A stretch of 64,000 bases of DNA from Dyadobacter sp. CY347 (GTDB lineage: Bacteria > Bacteroidota > Bacteroidia > Cytophagales > Spirosomataceae), in contig NZ_JAKFFT010000007.1 in NCBI RefSeq assembly GCF_021502655.1, positions 496,001-560,000 on the forward strand, given 5' to 3'. The notes beneath the pieces were generated by a model. It had not been told where the DNA came from. It made no database searches and saw only the letters and a program-made list of their open reading frames with translations. Below are positions 28,382 to 37,727 of this stretch, in pieces. Position 1 is the stretch's first letter. Every line of letters begins with the position of its first letter. The position numbers and the translations under genes are program-made.

Positions 28382-29170
28382 TCAAAACCCAATCGAGTTT
28401 CCGCCATCGACTGGGAGGGAGACGCCGGTGATGAATTTGGCGGCGGGGGAGGCCAGGAAGACGGTTGCCCAGCCGATATCGTCCGGTTTTCCCCAGGTGC
28501 CCATGGGTGTGCGGTCCATGGCTTTGTCGCGGCGTGACGGATCACCGTTCATGGCGGTGAGCATCATGGGCGTTTCTATAAAACCCGGAGCGACTGCATT
28601 TATCCTTACATTATAAGGAGAAAATTCGGTAGCCAGCGCCTTCACCATTCCGCCGACGGCAGATTTGGAAGCCGTATAAGCCACGACGCGGTCAATCCCG
28701 TATAAGGCTGCCATGGATGTGATCATAATGATGGAACCTTGCTTGCGTTCGATCATGCGTTTGCCGCATTCCCGCGTCACCGCGAAAACGGCGTGTAAAT
28801 TCGTCTGGATTACGCGGTCAAAATCTTCGTCTGTAACTTCAACGGCATGTTTTTTCATGTTAATGCCTGCATTATTGACCAGAATGTCAATCGGTCCGTG
28901 CGCTTCTTCGATCGATGCGATCAAATCCGGAATGGTGCTGAGCTGCGTAATGTCATTCACAAAATAGCTTGCATTTGCGCCCAGCGACGTAACCGCTTCC
29001 TGCAAAACCGCCTCGCGACGGCCGGTAACAACTACTTTTGCACCCGACTGGATCATGGCCTGCGCAATGTAAAAGCCAATTCCGCTTCCGCCGCCGGTCA
29101 CCAGCGCCAGTTTTCCTTCAAGCGAAAAGACATTCAGAGCGGCTGCATTATTATTTTCAATTTCAGGCAT
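28382..29170 (-). CDS. SDR family oxidoreductase, probable fructuronate reductase
   Basis: 262 residues with the classical SDR marks: cofactor motif TGGGSGIG near residue 25, NNAG (about 96), catalytic Ser and YTASK (about 160), and the ending FITGVSLPVDGG. It follows the mannonate dehydratase gene by 42 bp. SDR-type D-mannonate oxidoreductase is known in B. subtilis (UxuB/YjmF), so reduction of D-fructuronate to D-mannonate is the most likely job; a gluconate-5-dehydrogenase-like role is the alternative. Cytoplasmic. Confidence 0.85.
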   Translation of the reverse strand: MPEIENNNAAALNVFSLEGKLALVTGGGSGIGFYIAQAMIQSGAKVVVTGRREAVLQEAVTSLGANASYFVNDITQLSTIPDLIASIEEAHGPIDILVNNAGINMKKHAVEVTDEDFDRVIQTNLHAVFAVTRECGKRMIERKQGSIIMITSMAALYGIDRVVAYTASKSAVGGMVKALATEFSPYNVRINAVAPGFIETPMMLTAMNGDPSRRDKAMDRTPMGTWGKPDDIGWATVFLASPAAKFITGVSLPVDGGNSIGF

Positions 29171-29212
29171 TGCTGTAAAATCGTAAGTTTGAGTAAGAGG
29201 ATAATGTTGTTA

Positions 29213-30412
29213 TTAGATAATAAGTGAACGCTTAATGCCTATTTCAAGCCCGCGGAGTTCTGCTAATGCCTTCAATCGCCCGATTGCTGAGTAACCCGGA
29301 TATGTTTTTTTATGCAGGTCATCGAGCATCTGGAAACCGTGATCGGGACGCATAGGCAATGCATGGTCCTGATAGCCAGCTTCCATTCGTTTTTGTTCCT
29401 CGGCTAGTAATGCCTTTACAACGGCATACATATCCACATCGCCATGAAGGTGCGGGGCTTCGTGGAAATTTCTTGTTCCATCTTCGCGCTTTGTTGTCCT
29501 TAAATGCACGAAATGAATGCGGTCGCCGAATCGTTCGATGATGTTAACCAGATCATTGTCAGCTCTTACGCCCAGGGAGCCCGTACAGAAAGTAATTCCA
29601 TTTGCCCGCACATTGCTGGCTTGCATCAATTCTTCAAAATCTGCTTCTGTGCTGACAACTCTTGGTAAACCCAGCAAGGACCTCGGCGGATCATCCGGAT
29701 GAATGCAGAGATTAGTGCCCAATTCCTGCGCGACAGGCGCAACTTCTTTTACAAAATAATACAGGTTTTCACGCAGCTGCCTGTCGTCAATGCGGGCATA
29801 AGCATTCAATAAGCTCTGAAAATTGATTAGATTAAATGCTTCCTCCGAGCCTGGTAAGCCCAGTAATACGGTGTTTGTCAGATAGGAAATCTCATCGGGA
29901 GACATCCGGTCAAATTTTTCTGACGCGGATTGCTGAATTTCAGGTTCATAGTCAGCAGCTGCGTTAGGACGCCGAAGAATATAAAGGTCAAATATTGCAA
30001 AATCCTCCCAAACGAAGCGAAGCGTTTTATGGCCTTCCGGCATGGTGTAATCCAGCTGGGTGCGAGACCAATCCAGCACGGGCATGAAGTTGTAGCAAAC
30101 GGTTTTAATCCCGCAAGCTGCCAGGTTTTTTAAGGATTGCTTATAGTTTTCAATGTAAAGCTCGCGGGTAGGGAGGCCTTTCTTGATATGCTCGTGAACA
30201 GGAAGACTTTCAACTACTAACCATTGCAGCTTAGTAAACTGTTGATTACCAGCTTCAATTAATGCCTTTCTTTCTTCGATTGCCTCAGTGGACCACACAT
30301 CGCCAACCGGGATCTGATGCAGCGCGCTGACAACTCCGGCGCATCCGGCCTGGCGTATGTCCATCAATGAGACGGGATCATTAGGCCCGAACCAGCGCAT
30401 GGTATGAATCAT
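29213..30412 (-). CDS. uxuA: Mannonate dehydratase
   Basis: 399 residues beginning [20 protein letters not shown], the UxuA signature, with TIM-barrel metal and substrate residues in [35 protein letters not shown] and [13 protein letters not shown]. It dehydrates D-mannonate to 2-keto-3-deoxygluconate in the glucuronate branch. It lies between a DUF3748 gene (56 bp upstream) and an SDR gene (42 bp downstream), which points to glucuronate as a product of the cluster. No kdgK or eda is present in the window, although a PfkB-type kinase is upstream. Confidence 0.95.
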   Translation of the reverse strand: MIHTMRWFGPNDPVSLMDIRQAGCAGVVSALHQIPVGDVWSTEAIEERKALIEAGNQQFTKLQWLVVESLPVHEHIKKGLPTRELYIENYKQSLKNLAACGIKTVCYNFMPVLDWSRTQLDYTMPEGHKTLRFVWEDFAIFDLYILRRPNAAADYEPEIQQSASEKFDRMSPDEISYLTNTVLLGLPGSEEAFNLINFQSLLNAYARIDDRQLRENLYYFVKEVAPVAQELGTNLCIHPDDPPRSLLGLPRVVSTEADFEELMQASNVRANGITFCTGSLGVRADNDLVNIIERFGDRIHFVHLRTTKREDGTRNFHEAPHLHGDVDMYAVVKALLAEEQKRMEAGYQDHALPMRPDHGFQMLDDLHKKTYPGYSAIGRLKALAELRGLEIGIKRSLII

Positions 30413-30468
30413 AGGATAATTTGCATATTAAGTTATAAATATGCAGACGCAATTGCTTGCGCTTCCCC

Positions 30469-31845
30469 CTACATCTTCACTTCAATGACAAAAATTTGCT
30501 GAGAAGCTGCCTTGCCGTCTTTTTGTATCAAACGATTAAATGCTAATAGCTTACCATCAGGAGACCACACCAAATTGGAAGGTGCGGGATTAGTAGGCTG
30601 TGTAAGTTTTGTTATTCTTTCTTCAAAAGGCGCATCGTGAATTTTGCAAAGCGTGATGCTTCCCTCGTGTATGTAGCTCAAAGATTTTCCATCCGGACGC
30701 CATCTTACATTCCCTGAAACATTTGAATCGTGCGATGTCAGCTGGCGCGGATTGCCTCCAAACGGAGAACTCAGGAATATTTGCTCAATGCCTTTTTCAT
30801 CTTTTGAAAGATAGGCCAGTGAACCTCCATCGGGTGACGACCGCACTATGCCGGTGCATCCCGGATATTTGGTTTCTGCTGTGAATGTCAGTCTTCTCTG
30901 GCTTGCACCTTTTGGCGGCATTGGGAAACCTTCTTTTGTTCCTTCCAAAGGCCCTGGCTCGCCCGGTTGCGTAATGTCTTCGGGGATGTCAACGATAAAC
31001 ACTTCGTTGACGTCTTTGCCATTTTTATTTTTTACAACACCAATAAAGGCTCTTGCCAGTTGCCTTCCGCCGTTTTTAAGCAAATAGCCATTTGTCCCCA
31101 CCCAGCTGTCACCCGCTGCATGACTAATTTCATCGCTTCCAGGTTCGGGATCAGGAACAACACGTACAACCAATGCGCTGAACCATTCGCCTGAAACATT
31201 CTCTTCGTTTTTGTCCACAGGAACGGGCCGTATTTTCGTAGAAACACCAATGGTGCGCAGGTTATGTTTTTGACCTGTTGAATCTTCTAAAGCTTTGAGA
31301 ATGGCGTCATTATAAGTAAAACCGATCCATTTTCCGTCGCCGCTCCATTCGTGCCGGTGCGTGCCGCCGCGTAATGCGCCGGGCGTATAGGGAAAAGTTA
31401 CATCCCTGGCATCCATATAAACAGGAACATTGGGATTCGCATCTGCAATGATCACGCCCGTCCTCCGCCATTGCTGATAGGGATTTTCTTTGGTGCTATT
31501 GGCCAATCCATGAATAAAAACCACTGAATGCTCCACCGGGCTATAACTTACCGCACCGGCGCCCGGCCCCCATATTGCATTGTTTTTTATTTCAAAAAGA
31601 ACCTTTTTCTCGCCTGTTTCAATGTTTACTTTCTCAATCTTTGCTGATTCTGCAATGCCGCCACTGTCTGTCCGCGTGTCGTAAACCAGCCATTTTCCGT
31701 CGGGAGAAAAATTGTCGTTGTTGTCCAGGTCATGATGATAATCGTAATCGTGGGTGACCTGTTTTTCTTGCGGATAGGATTCTGTTTGGCAAGACAGCAT
31801 GGGTAATAGCATGATTGTGATTGAAAAATAACGTTGAAATTGCAT
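30469..31845 (-). CDS. DUF3748 / TolB-like beta-propeller lipoprotein (YidR-like)
   Basis: 458 residues with lipobox LSC near residue 19 (MLLPMLSCQTES). PD40-type propeller repeats are evident: NFSPDGKWLVYDTRT, WSGDGKWIGFTYND, RSSPDGGSLAYLSKDE, RWRPDGKSLSYIHEG, VWSPDGKLLAFNR. The stretch TPGALRGGTHRHEW is characteristic of DUF3748, named for E. coli YidR. Function unknown; such propellers may bind glycans or proteins in the periplasm. Its ATG at 31843-31845 begins 4 bp after the stop of the upstream propeller-toroid gene, so translation may be coupled. Confidence 0.85.
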   Translation of the reverse strand: MQFQRYFSITIMLLPMLSCQTESYPQEKQVTHDYDYHHDLDNNDNFSPDGKWLVYDTRTDSGGIAESAKIEKVNIETGEKKVLFEIKNNAIWGPGAGAVSYSPVEHSVVFIHGLANSTKENPYQQWRRTGVIIADANPNVPVYMDARDVTFPYTPGALRGGTHRHEWSGDGKWIGFTYNDAILKALEDSTGQKHNLRTIGVSTKIRPVPVDKNEENVSGEWFSALVVRVVPDPEPGSDEISHAAGDSWVGTNGYLLKNGGRQLARAFIGVVKNKNGKDVNEVFIVDIPEDITQPGEPGPLEGTKEGFPMPPKGASQRRLTFTAETKYPGCTGIVRSSPDGGSLAYLSKDEKGIEQIFLSSPFGGNPRQLTSHDSNVSGNVRWRPDGKSLSYIHEGSITLCKIHDAPFEERITKLTQPTNPAPSNLVWSPDGKLLAFNRLIQKDGKAASQQIFVIEVKM

Positions 31846-31849
31846 GAAG

Positions 31850-34078
31850 CTACTTTTGTGGTCCGCTGATTATGCCGAGATAACGTCCCATCCAGTAAGG
31901 AAGCAGCCAGATATCACCCGCACTATACTCCGCATCGCCGTTTCGTCCGTCTCTGTCGAGGCTGAACATATTGGCATTATGACGCTGAACCGGCCTTTCA
32001 TCCGGTGGAAGCACTTCCTTGGTTGTCTGTTTGCGGAAGTTTGGGGCGATCAGTTCAATGTCCTTTCGGTGACTGTTTTTAATGTTCCAATCGATCAGGT
32101 CGAGCGGGTGTTCCTGCAAATACCAGACAGCTTCTTTCAAATCAAAATCTTTTACACCGGTTAATGCTGTAAAAATGTTCCAGGCGCCTTCTTTTTCAGG
32201 TCGTTCGGCTTCCCAGTGGTCCAGGATCTGCTGCTTGTATCTGGCTTTGAGCGTATCATTGAATGCATAGCGATAAAGGCCCCAGTAACCCACAAAATAC
32301 ATTTCATCATCGGAATGGTTCCAGCCGTCTGACATGTGCTTGCTATGCTCGTCGGCGTCTTCCGGCGCTTTGCCAATCACTTTCATCGGACGCATCATGT
32401 TTTCGAAATAGCCATGCTTGTTCATCAACTCAAATGCCTTCTTCTTATATTTTTCTTTTTTGGTAAAATGATACGCAGTTTGCAGCATCGCAACAATGTT
32501 GGATGAATTCAGCTTGCGGTCGCCCACATTGATGGGGAAGGCGTTTACATATTCGGGGTTCCATTTGCCCCACATGGTTGGTTTTCCGTCGAAATCGATC
32601 AGGTAAAGGTCATTTTTAACAATGTGGGACATCAGTGTGTCGATCAGCGCGATTGCCCGTTTTTTCATAGACGGATCGTCAACGAGCTCGGCCATGGCGC
32701 CAAACGCGAAAACATGCCCGATCACCTCATCGCTGCTCGTGGTCGATTTCCAATCCCATTCTTTTTCAGCTGAATGCTGCCAACGCTCACTGTCACTCAG
32801 TTCCTTAATGTGCCCTGATCTTTCAAATGATCTCGCCGGAAAGCCGGGAATGCCTGTTACCGAGTACAATCTTTCCATCGCGTCCAACGATTCGCGGCAA
32901 TTTTGCAATGCTTCGGGATCTTTTGTCACGGCATATCGGAAAATCTCCCCGCCCAGATACATGGAAGTCCAAAGCCCGTCATTATCAGAATCTTCCATGA
33001 AGCCGGTTGCAATATTTCCATGGTCCAGGTCAACCAATGATGCATTAAAACCATTTCTGATATGCCGCTGTCTCACTTGTTTTTCAAACACCAAAGCTTT
33101 TTCTTCAAGCGACATGGACTTAAAATTGATTTGACCTAACCCTTTGTTTGTCAATAACAGAACAGAACCTTTTGGTCCTTCCGCAATGTCAATGACCTTG
33201 TTGCCCGGCAGCCAGCGCTCACCATTATAATAATCGAATTTATCATCGGCCCGAAGTACAAACGCCCCCTCATCAGACCCAAACCAAATGCGGTTATTGA
33301 CCTCTTTAACGGCCGTTATTTTATTGACAGGAAGCTTGTTACGAAGCGCTCTGGTTTGTTTTTTTGAAATAGTATCAAAAACTAGATATCCGTCGCCGGT
33401 CCCGATTACAATGTTCTTTTCTTTATTCGTCAGGTCAAAAGCTGTGAAGTTGTTTCCTGAAAATACTTTGCTCAAAACATTATTGCCAACTGAGAGATTA
33501 TAGAGCGATTTGCTTCCTAAAATCCAGAACTGATTTCCTGCACTTTGAAAAACAATGTCTAACACCTCATCATCCTGCACATTACCGCTCCAGATGATTT
33601 TTGAATCCTGGACCAATTGTAACGACTTACCGTCAGATATCAGAAATTCGAAGTTTTTGCCGCCAGAAAAAATGCGGGCTTTGGGTAATGTATGTTTCGA
33701 AAGGAGCGTTCCCGCCCAGGCATTGCTGAGTACCAAAGATTCCGTGAGATAAACATTTTGGTTTTGATATGAACCGATCGCTACAATCTTCTTATCCTTC
33801 ATAAAACGGTAAGAATTATCGGCCCGAATGCTTCCGGGATATAAAAACTGTCCATTTTCAGGATGCAGCAAGCCGTCTTTTCCGAGGATCTGCACATTCT
33901 CATTCCGGTCTGCAATGACCTGCTGAAAACTCATGCTCTCATTGGCGTAGAATTTAATGCTGTAATCCTGTCTGAATGGCTTATCCTGATGGACGGTCTG
34001 CGCGAAATTCTTGCCGACAGACAGTGTGGCCAGAATGATAATAACCAGGCTAAAATGGAGGTGGGTTGTTTTAAGCAT
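31850..34078 (-). CDS. Uncharacterised exported protein: Reg_prop-like propeller + alpha/alpha-toroid domain
   Basis: 742 residues with a signal peptide (to about 26). Residues about 35-320 look like a beta-propeller whose repeats resemble two-component-regulator propellers (RIWFGSDEGAFVLRADD, GSVLLLTNKGLGQINF). Residues about 340-740 are helical with features of six-hairpin glycosidases or lyases: DSDNDGLWTSMYLGGEIFRY, SSDEVIGHVFAFGAMAELV, DGWNHSDDEMYFVGYWGLYR, SAGDIWLLPYWMGRYLG. No named GH family could be assigned. Located between a BNR sialidase-like gene and a DUF3748 gene in the uronate cluster, it may release or modify an acidic sugar; that is inference. Confidence 0.7.
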   Translation of the reverse strand: MLKTTHLHFSLVIIILATLSVGKNFAQTVHQDKPFRQDYSIKFYANESMSFQQVIADRNENVQILGKDGLLHPENGQFLYPGSIRADNSYRFMKDKKIVAIGSYQNQNVYLTESLVLSNAWAGTLLSKHTLPKARIFSGGKNFEFLISDGKSLQLVQDSKIIWSGNVQDDEVLDIVFQSAGNQFWILGSKSLYNLSVGNNVLSKVFSGNNFTAFDLTNKEKNIVIGTGDGYLVFDTISKKQTRALRNKLPVNKITAVKEVNNRIWFGSDEGAFVLRADDKFDYYNGERWLPGNKVIDIAEGPKGSVLLLTNKGLGQINFKSMSLEEKALVFEKQVRQRHIRNGFNASLVDLDHGNIATGFMEDSDNDGLWTSMYLGGEIFRYAVTKDPEALQNCRESLDAMERLYSVTGIPGFPARSFERSGHIKELSDSERWQHSAEKEWDWKSTTSSDEVIGHVFAFGAMAELVDDPSMKKRAIALIDTLMSHIVKNDLYLIDFDGKPTMWGKWNPEYVNAFPINVGDRKLNSSNIVAMLQTAYHFTKKEKYKKKAFELMNKHGYFENMMRPMKVIGKAPEDADEHSKHMSDGWNHSDDEMYFVGYWGLYRYAFNDTLKARYKQQILDHWEAERPEKEGAWNIFTALTGVKDFDLKEAVWYLQEHPLDLIDWNIKNSHRKDIELIAPNFRKQTTKEVLPPDERPVQRHNANMFSLDRDGRNGDAEYSAGDIWLLPYWMGRYLGIISGPQK

Positions 34079-34139
34079 TAATAATAATAGGTTTAGAATT
34101 GTCTTTTTGTTGATGTTGGCATCCCATTTGGGCTTTCTA

Positions 34140-35309
34140 TTACAAAAGCTTCGGGTCTACAACTACATATTTGATTGATTTTTTATCTTTTTCGGGATGG
34201 TAGGAATAGGTCATGTGCAATAAGCCGTCGGCAGTCTGGATGAGCGAAGGGTAGGAGTAACTCCCTTTTTTTGAGCTGTCGTTTTGGATCAATGTTCTTT
34301 TCCACGTTTTTCCCTCGTCAGCCGATAGGCGCAGGCTTAACTGATAGCGGCCACCTTCGATATCATTGCCCAAGAAAACCCATTTACCATCTTTCAAAAC
34401 CAGCACTTCTACGCTGGCAGTGTTTGGGATATCTGTTTTCTTTGTGGCAGCCCATGTTTCACCTTTGTCTGACGACTCGCTGTAATGTACTCGGTTGGGT
34501 GCGTCACCACTGTCGCGCATAAAGGCGAAGATGTTTCCATTTTTTTTCATGCCCAGCGCTGGCTGAATGGGCCCCCGTCCAACTATGGGAAGTCCCGCCC
34601 TCCATGTTGCACCATGATCGTCTGAAATGGCCGTTATTGACAGATTATAGCCATCTGAATAAAGCGGAAGGACGATTCTTCCGTTCTCCATAATCAATGG
34701 TTTGATCCTGGTCATCCAGCCAATGCTGCGTTTCACAGGATCTTTCGAAGCTTCTTTGATCATTTCGTCATAACGAGGTGCGTACCCGGCCCATCCGGAG
34801 TGATTTGCAGGCAGATCTTTAAATTTTTTCTCAATTTCCGAAGCAAATTGATCGCCAGGTTTAAGCAAAATATTATCCTGCCAAGTCCAGTTTGGTGCAC
34901 CGTCCCCATTGTAATCCGTTGTCGTCTTAGTCCTTAAAATGGATTGTTCCCAAAGATTCGCCTGCACGGCAATCCAAACCAGAAACAGCTTTCCCTGCGC
35001 ATTGACAAATAAAACCGGGTTGCAATCCGGAATGTGTGGCGTATCGGCCATCAGGAACGGTTCGCTCCAATTTTTTGCACCCTTTTTCAATCTTGCACCC
35101 ATAATCCGCACATCATCCGCCGTGCGCTCGCCGCTTCCCTGGAACCAGGCCACCAGGAAATCCCCGTTCGGTAAACTCACAATGCTGCTGCCATGAACGT
35201 GCTGTTCTTGTTGTGGAAAAATCAGTATTTCCTGTTTAACTGTAATGTCTTGCGCCAACGCGTCAAGTATAGACAGTAGCAGGAATAAAAGTGGTAAGAA
35301 TATTTTCAT
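34140..35309 (-). CDS. Sialidase/neuraminidase-fold (BNR) exported protein
   Basis: 389 residues with signal peptide (FLPLLFLLLSILDALAQ). Three Asp boxes of SxDxGxTW form are visible: SDDHGATWRAG, SSDKGETWAAT and SADEGKTWKRT, marking a six-bladed sialidase fold. The ending GLLHMTYSYHPEKDKKSIKY is typical of the large Bacteroidota and planctomycete group annotated as exo-alpha-sialidase. True sialidase activity is uncertain, since no sialate lyase, epimerase or NanA homologue is near; another acidic-sugar glycosidase is as likely. Confidence 0.85.
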   Translation of the reverse strand: MKIFLPLLFLLLSILDALAQDITVKQEILIFPQQEQHVHGSSIVSLPNGDFLVAWFQGSGERTADDVRIMGARLKKGAKNWSEPFLMADTPHIPDCNPVLFVNAQGKLFLVWIAVQANLWEQSILRTKTTTDYNGDGAPNWTWQDNILLKPGDQFASEIEKKFKDLPANHSGWAGYAPRYDEMIKEASKDPVKRSIGWMTRIKPLIMENGRIVLPLYSDGYNLSITAISDDHGATWRAGLPIVGRGPIQPALGMKKNGNIFAFMRDSGDAPNRVHYSESSDKGETWAATKKTDIPNTASVEVLVLKDGKWVFLGNDIEGGRYQLSLRLSADEGKTWKRTLIQNDSSKKGSYSYPSLIQTADGLLHMTYSYHPEKDKKSIKYVVVDPKLL

Positions 35310-35445
35310 GCTAATTAGTTGATCACGTTCCTGTAACGGCCCATTCAGTAATGCAGTTGCTCAGGCTGCTCCTTTTTACAGGAGACGGCCGGTATGAAGG
35401 AGAGCAGCAAAACGCAGTTTTTAAATGTTCTTTCAGCGTGGCAGC

Positions 35446-37371
35446 TCATGCGTCCGCGTGTTTAACGTTTTCCTGAAAGAGGAGGGTGATGAGTTTTTTG
35501 TATTGGGAAAAATCAGGGATGAGCAAATGTGCACCGGCTTTAACGAGGCGCGGACGTTTGGCCGGATTGTGACCGAAACGCTGGACTTCATTGCTTGTAA
35601 TGCCCACGGCAATGCCACCGGCGCGCCTGCCTTCACGGATTTCATCAGGGCCGTCGCCAAAAACAGCCAGTTCATTTCCGTTCAGGTTGTTGTCCCTGAT
35701 GATTTTTTCAATGATCATTTTTTTAGAAAACTTCGTGTAATCTTTCAATGCGCCGTAAATTCCGCCGTCGAAAAGATGCGCGTAACCCAGCATTTCAGCT
35801 TCATGTTTTACGTCTTCGGAGTCCGTTCCGCTGGCCAGATACATCATTACACCTCTTTCTTTTAACTCGTGCAGGAAGGCAACGGCACCTTTCATGGTGT
35901 AATCTTCCTGGCCGAGTTCTCCGGAAGCCAATTTCTTCATCCGCCTGTTGACCATTTCCATTAGGCCATCATTATATAAGGCTTTGTACTGGAATTTGTC
36001 CAAAATCTCATGCGCAGGCACATAACCGAACTCGCGCACGAGATTGACCAGACCTTCCATTTGGTAAATGGTCTGAATGCCGGTTGTTTTGTGAATGAAT
36101 TCTTTTACCTGCCCTAAAACCTTATGAAAAGCATTCGCGTCAACCGTATCGTAATGGTCGCCCAGAATGGCCTTCATCATGACCGGCTCCATAATTTCCT
36201 CCCAGCCCTGCCGCAGCGAACTGATCGTGCCATCGTGATCGAAAACGGCGTAGCGGATTTTACCAAGCTTTTCCAGGACACCTGGTTCGCATAGTTCAAA
36301 CTCCGTATCCTGTAAAAAAACAGCGCTGCGTCCGTTTTCAGCCAGATCGGCCTGATAAATGAAGTCAGGATCCTGGCTTACTGTGAGAATTTCCTGCGCA
36401 TTGGCGGTGCCGGTTGTGTACAATTTCTGGACCGTTACGGCTGCTGCGAAGTTGCCAAACCCGGCTGCCTCAACCGGAGAAAAACCTGCTGCAAGGCAAA
36501 GCGTAATGGCGCTAATAGCCGTATCGCCCGCGCCAACCGTGTCCAGCTTATTTTTTAGCTGCAATCCGTGAACTTCCAGGGCGCCCGTTTCATCAAATGC
36601 GATTATTCCGCGTTCGCCGCAAGTCACAAATACCGGCTTTTTGTATTTTTCGTAAACTGCGCGGCCATATTTTTTGACGTCCGTCAACGGAACATTATCA
36701 CCCGGATTTACAAGTTCACCATTCAATGACGCTATTTCCCGGTCGTTGCATTTGAGAAATGTATTTTCAAAACGATCATTAAAATGCCTGGAATCGAGCA
36801 TGATGATCTTATCGCTGTATTTTTCAAAAAGCGCATTAGCCTGATCTATAAAGTGCTCATTATTAATGCTTCCAGTAACCTGCTGGTTGAAAATCAATGC
36901 GTCCGATTCCTGTAAAGCCTGTTCGATTGCTGCGAGCAGTTTCTGATCCGTATCAGTGCTGCGTTCATTATATACGCCAAAATCGATCCGCGGTTCTTCT
37001 TTTCCGTCAACCAGCCTTTTGAGGTAACTATATGTATTGAAATGCTCTTTTTGAATGAAAAGCGCCGTTGTATCTGCTCCCAGATTTTCCAGTTGCGACC
37101 GCAATTCCCTTCCCTGCATATCATCGCCGATGGTCCCGATCACCCGGATTCCGGCGGGATTCAATGCAGATAAATTGGCCACAACATTGGCCGCGCCACC
37201 CGGCGTATAGTAATGCCTGGCAACTGCCTGGGCTTCTAAGCCCGTTTCAATGGATATTTCCGATCCGCGTTCATCCATGATCCAGTAGGAATCAAGGCAG
37301 AAATCGCCATAGACAGCGATTTTGACTGAGGATATTTTTTCAATGATATGTTGAATGTGGCTTTGATCCAT
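35446..37371 (-). CDS. Fusion of a PfkB-family sugar kinase (RfaE-like) and a HAD phosphatase
   Basis: 641 residues. Residues 1-335 are a ribokinase/PfkB kinase close in wording to the heptose kinase half of HldE/RfaE: KIAVYGDFCLDSYW, TPGGAANVVANLSAL, and the catalytic motif VGAGDT with Asp283 as base. Residues 365-641 are a HAD hydrolase: nucleophile motif DHDGT with Asp378 and Asp380, motif II LASGTDSE, motif IV VFGDGPDEI. No nucleotidyltransferase domain is present. A kinase and phosphatase on one chain suggests sequential work on a sugar. The 136 bp downstream hold only an imperfect GC-rich inverted repeat (about 35367-35410). Confidence 0.88.
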   Translation of the reverse strand: MDQSHIQHIIEKISSVKIAVYGDFCLDSYWIMDERGSEISIETGLEAQAVARHYYTPGGAANVVANLSALNPAGIRVIGTIGDDMQGRELRSQLENLGADTTALFIQKEHFNTYSYLKRLVDGKEEPRIDFGVYNERSTDTDQKLLAAIEQALQESDALIFNQQVTGSINNEHFIDQANALFEKYSDKIIMLDSRHFNDRFENTFLKCNDREIASLNGELVNPGDNVPLTDVKKYGRAVYEKYKKPVFVTCGERGIIAFDETGALEVHGLQLKNKLDTVGAGDTAISAITLCLAAGFSPVEAAGFGNFAAAVTVQKLYTTGTANAQEILTVSQDPDFIYQADLAENGRSAVFLQDTEFELCEPGVLEKLGKIRYAVFDHDGTISSLRQGWEEIMEPVMMKAILGDHYDTVDANAFHKVLGQVKEFIHKTTGIQTIYQMEGLVNLVREFGYVPAHEILDKFQYKALYNDGLMEMVNRRMKKLASGELGQEDYTMKGAVAFLHELKERGVMMYLASGTDSEDVKHEAEMLGYAHLFDGGIYGALKDYTKFSKKMIIEKIIRDNNLNGNELAVFGDGPDEIREGRRAGGIAVGITSNEVQRFGHNPAKRPRLVKAGAHLLIPDFSQYKKLITLLFQENVKHADA

Positions 37372-37596
37372 AGATAACGGTTCGGCTTTTGAGATATAAT
37401 ACTGCTTATCACAAATGACAGGCTATCTGCGCTCCCGCCATTTTGTTCAAATGTTATAAAATTGTTAACTGCTGCTTCGGGCGGTGATTTCAGAAATTCG
37501 CTTTGGATAGTAAATTTTCCTTAGAAATAGTTGATAATGAGTATATATAATGGATCATGGAGCTTTGTTTACCTAAATATTAATAAAAACAGATTG

Positions 37597-37628
37597 CGCA
37601 AAATGAAGATATTTTTACGCATTTTGCG
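37597..37628. promoter_or_regulatory. Inverted repeat in the divergent gap before the ECF sigma gene
   Basis: Perfect 9-bp arms CGCAAAATG (37597-37605) and CATTTTGCG (37620-37628) separated by 14 bp. The gap 37372-37727 (356 bp, AT-rich) between the PfkB-HAD gene and the sigma-factor gene holds no other gene. The dyad lies 100 bp before the sigma start and could be an operator or RNA hairpin; nothing identifies a binding protein. Confidence 0.35.
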
Positions 37629-37727
37629 ATTCGCAATTCAAAATCTAAGCGTAGATTTATCAAAAGAATTACCAATAAGCCGCTCAATATAAACGCCCTG
37701 TATATCATTCGATAAACCTCTACAACC

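Noticed and set aside
28327..28545. N-terminal extension of the ThuA frame
   Set aside because: It overlaps the SDR gene, is proline-rich without domain sense, and the ATG at 28326 is followed by a good signal peptide.
37372..37727. Small RNA or peptide gene in the gap before the sigma factor
   Set aside because: No convincing start with coding pattern and no terminator; only the inverted repeat could be supported.
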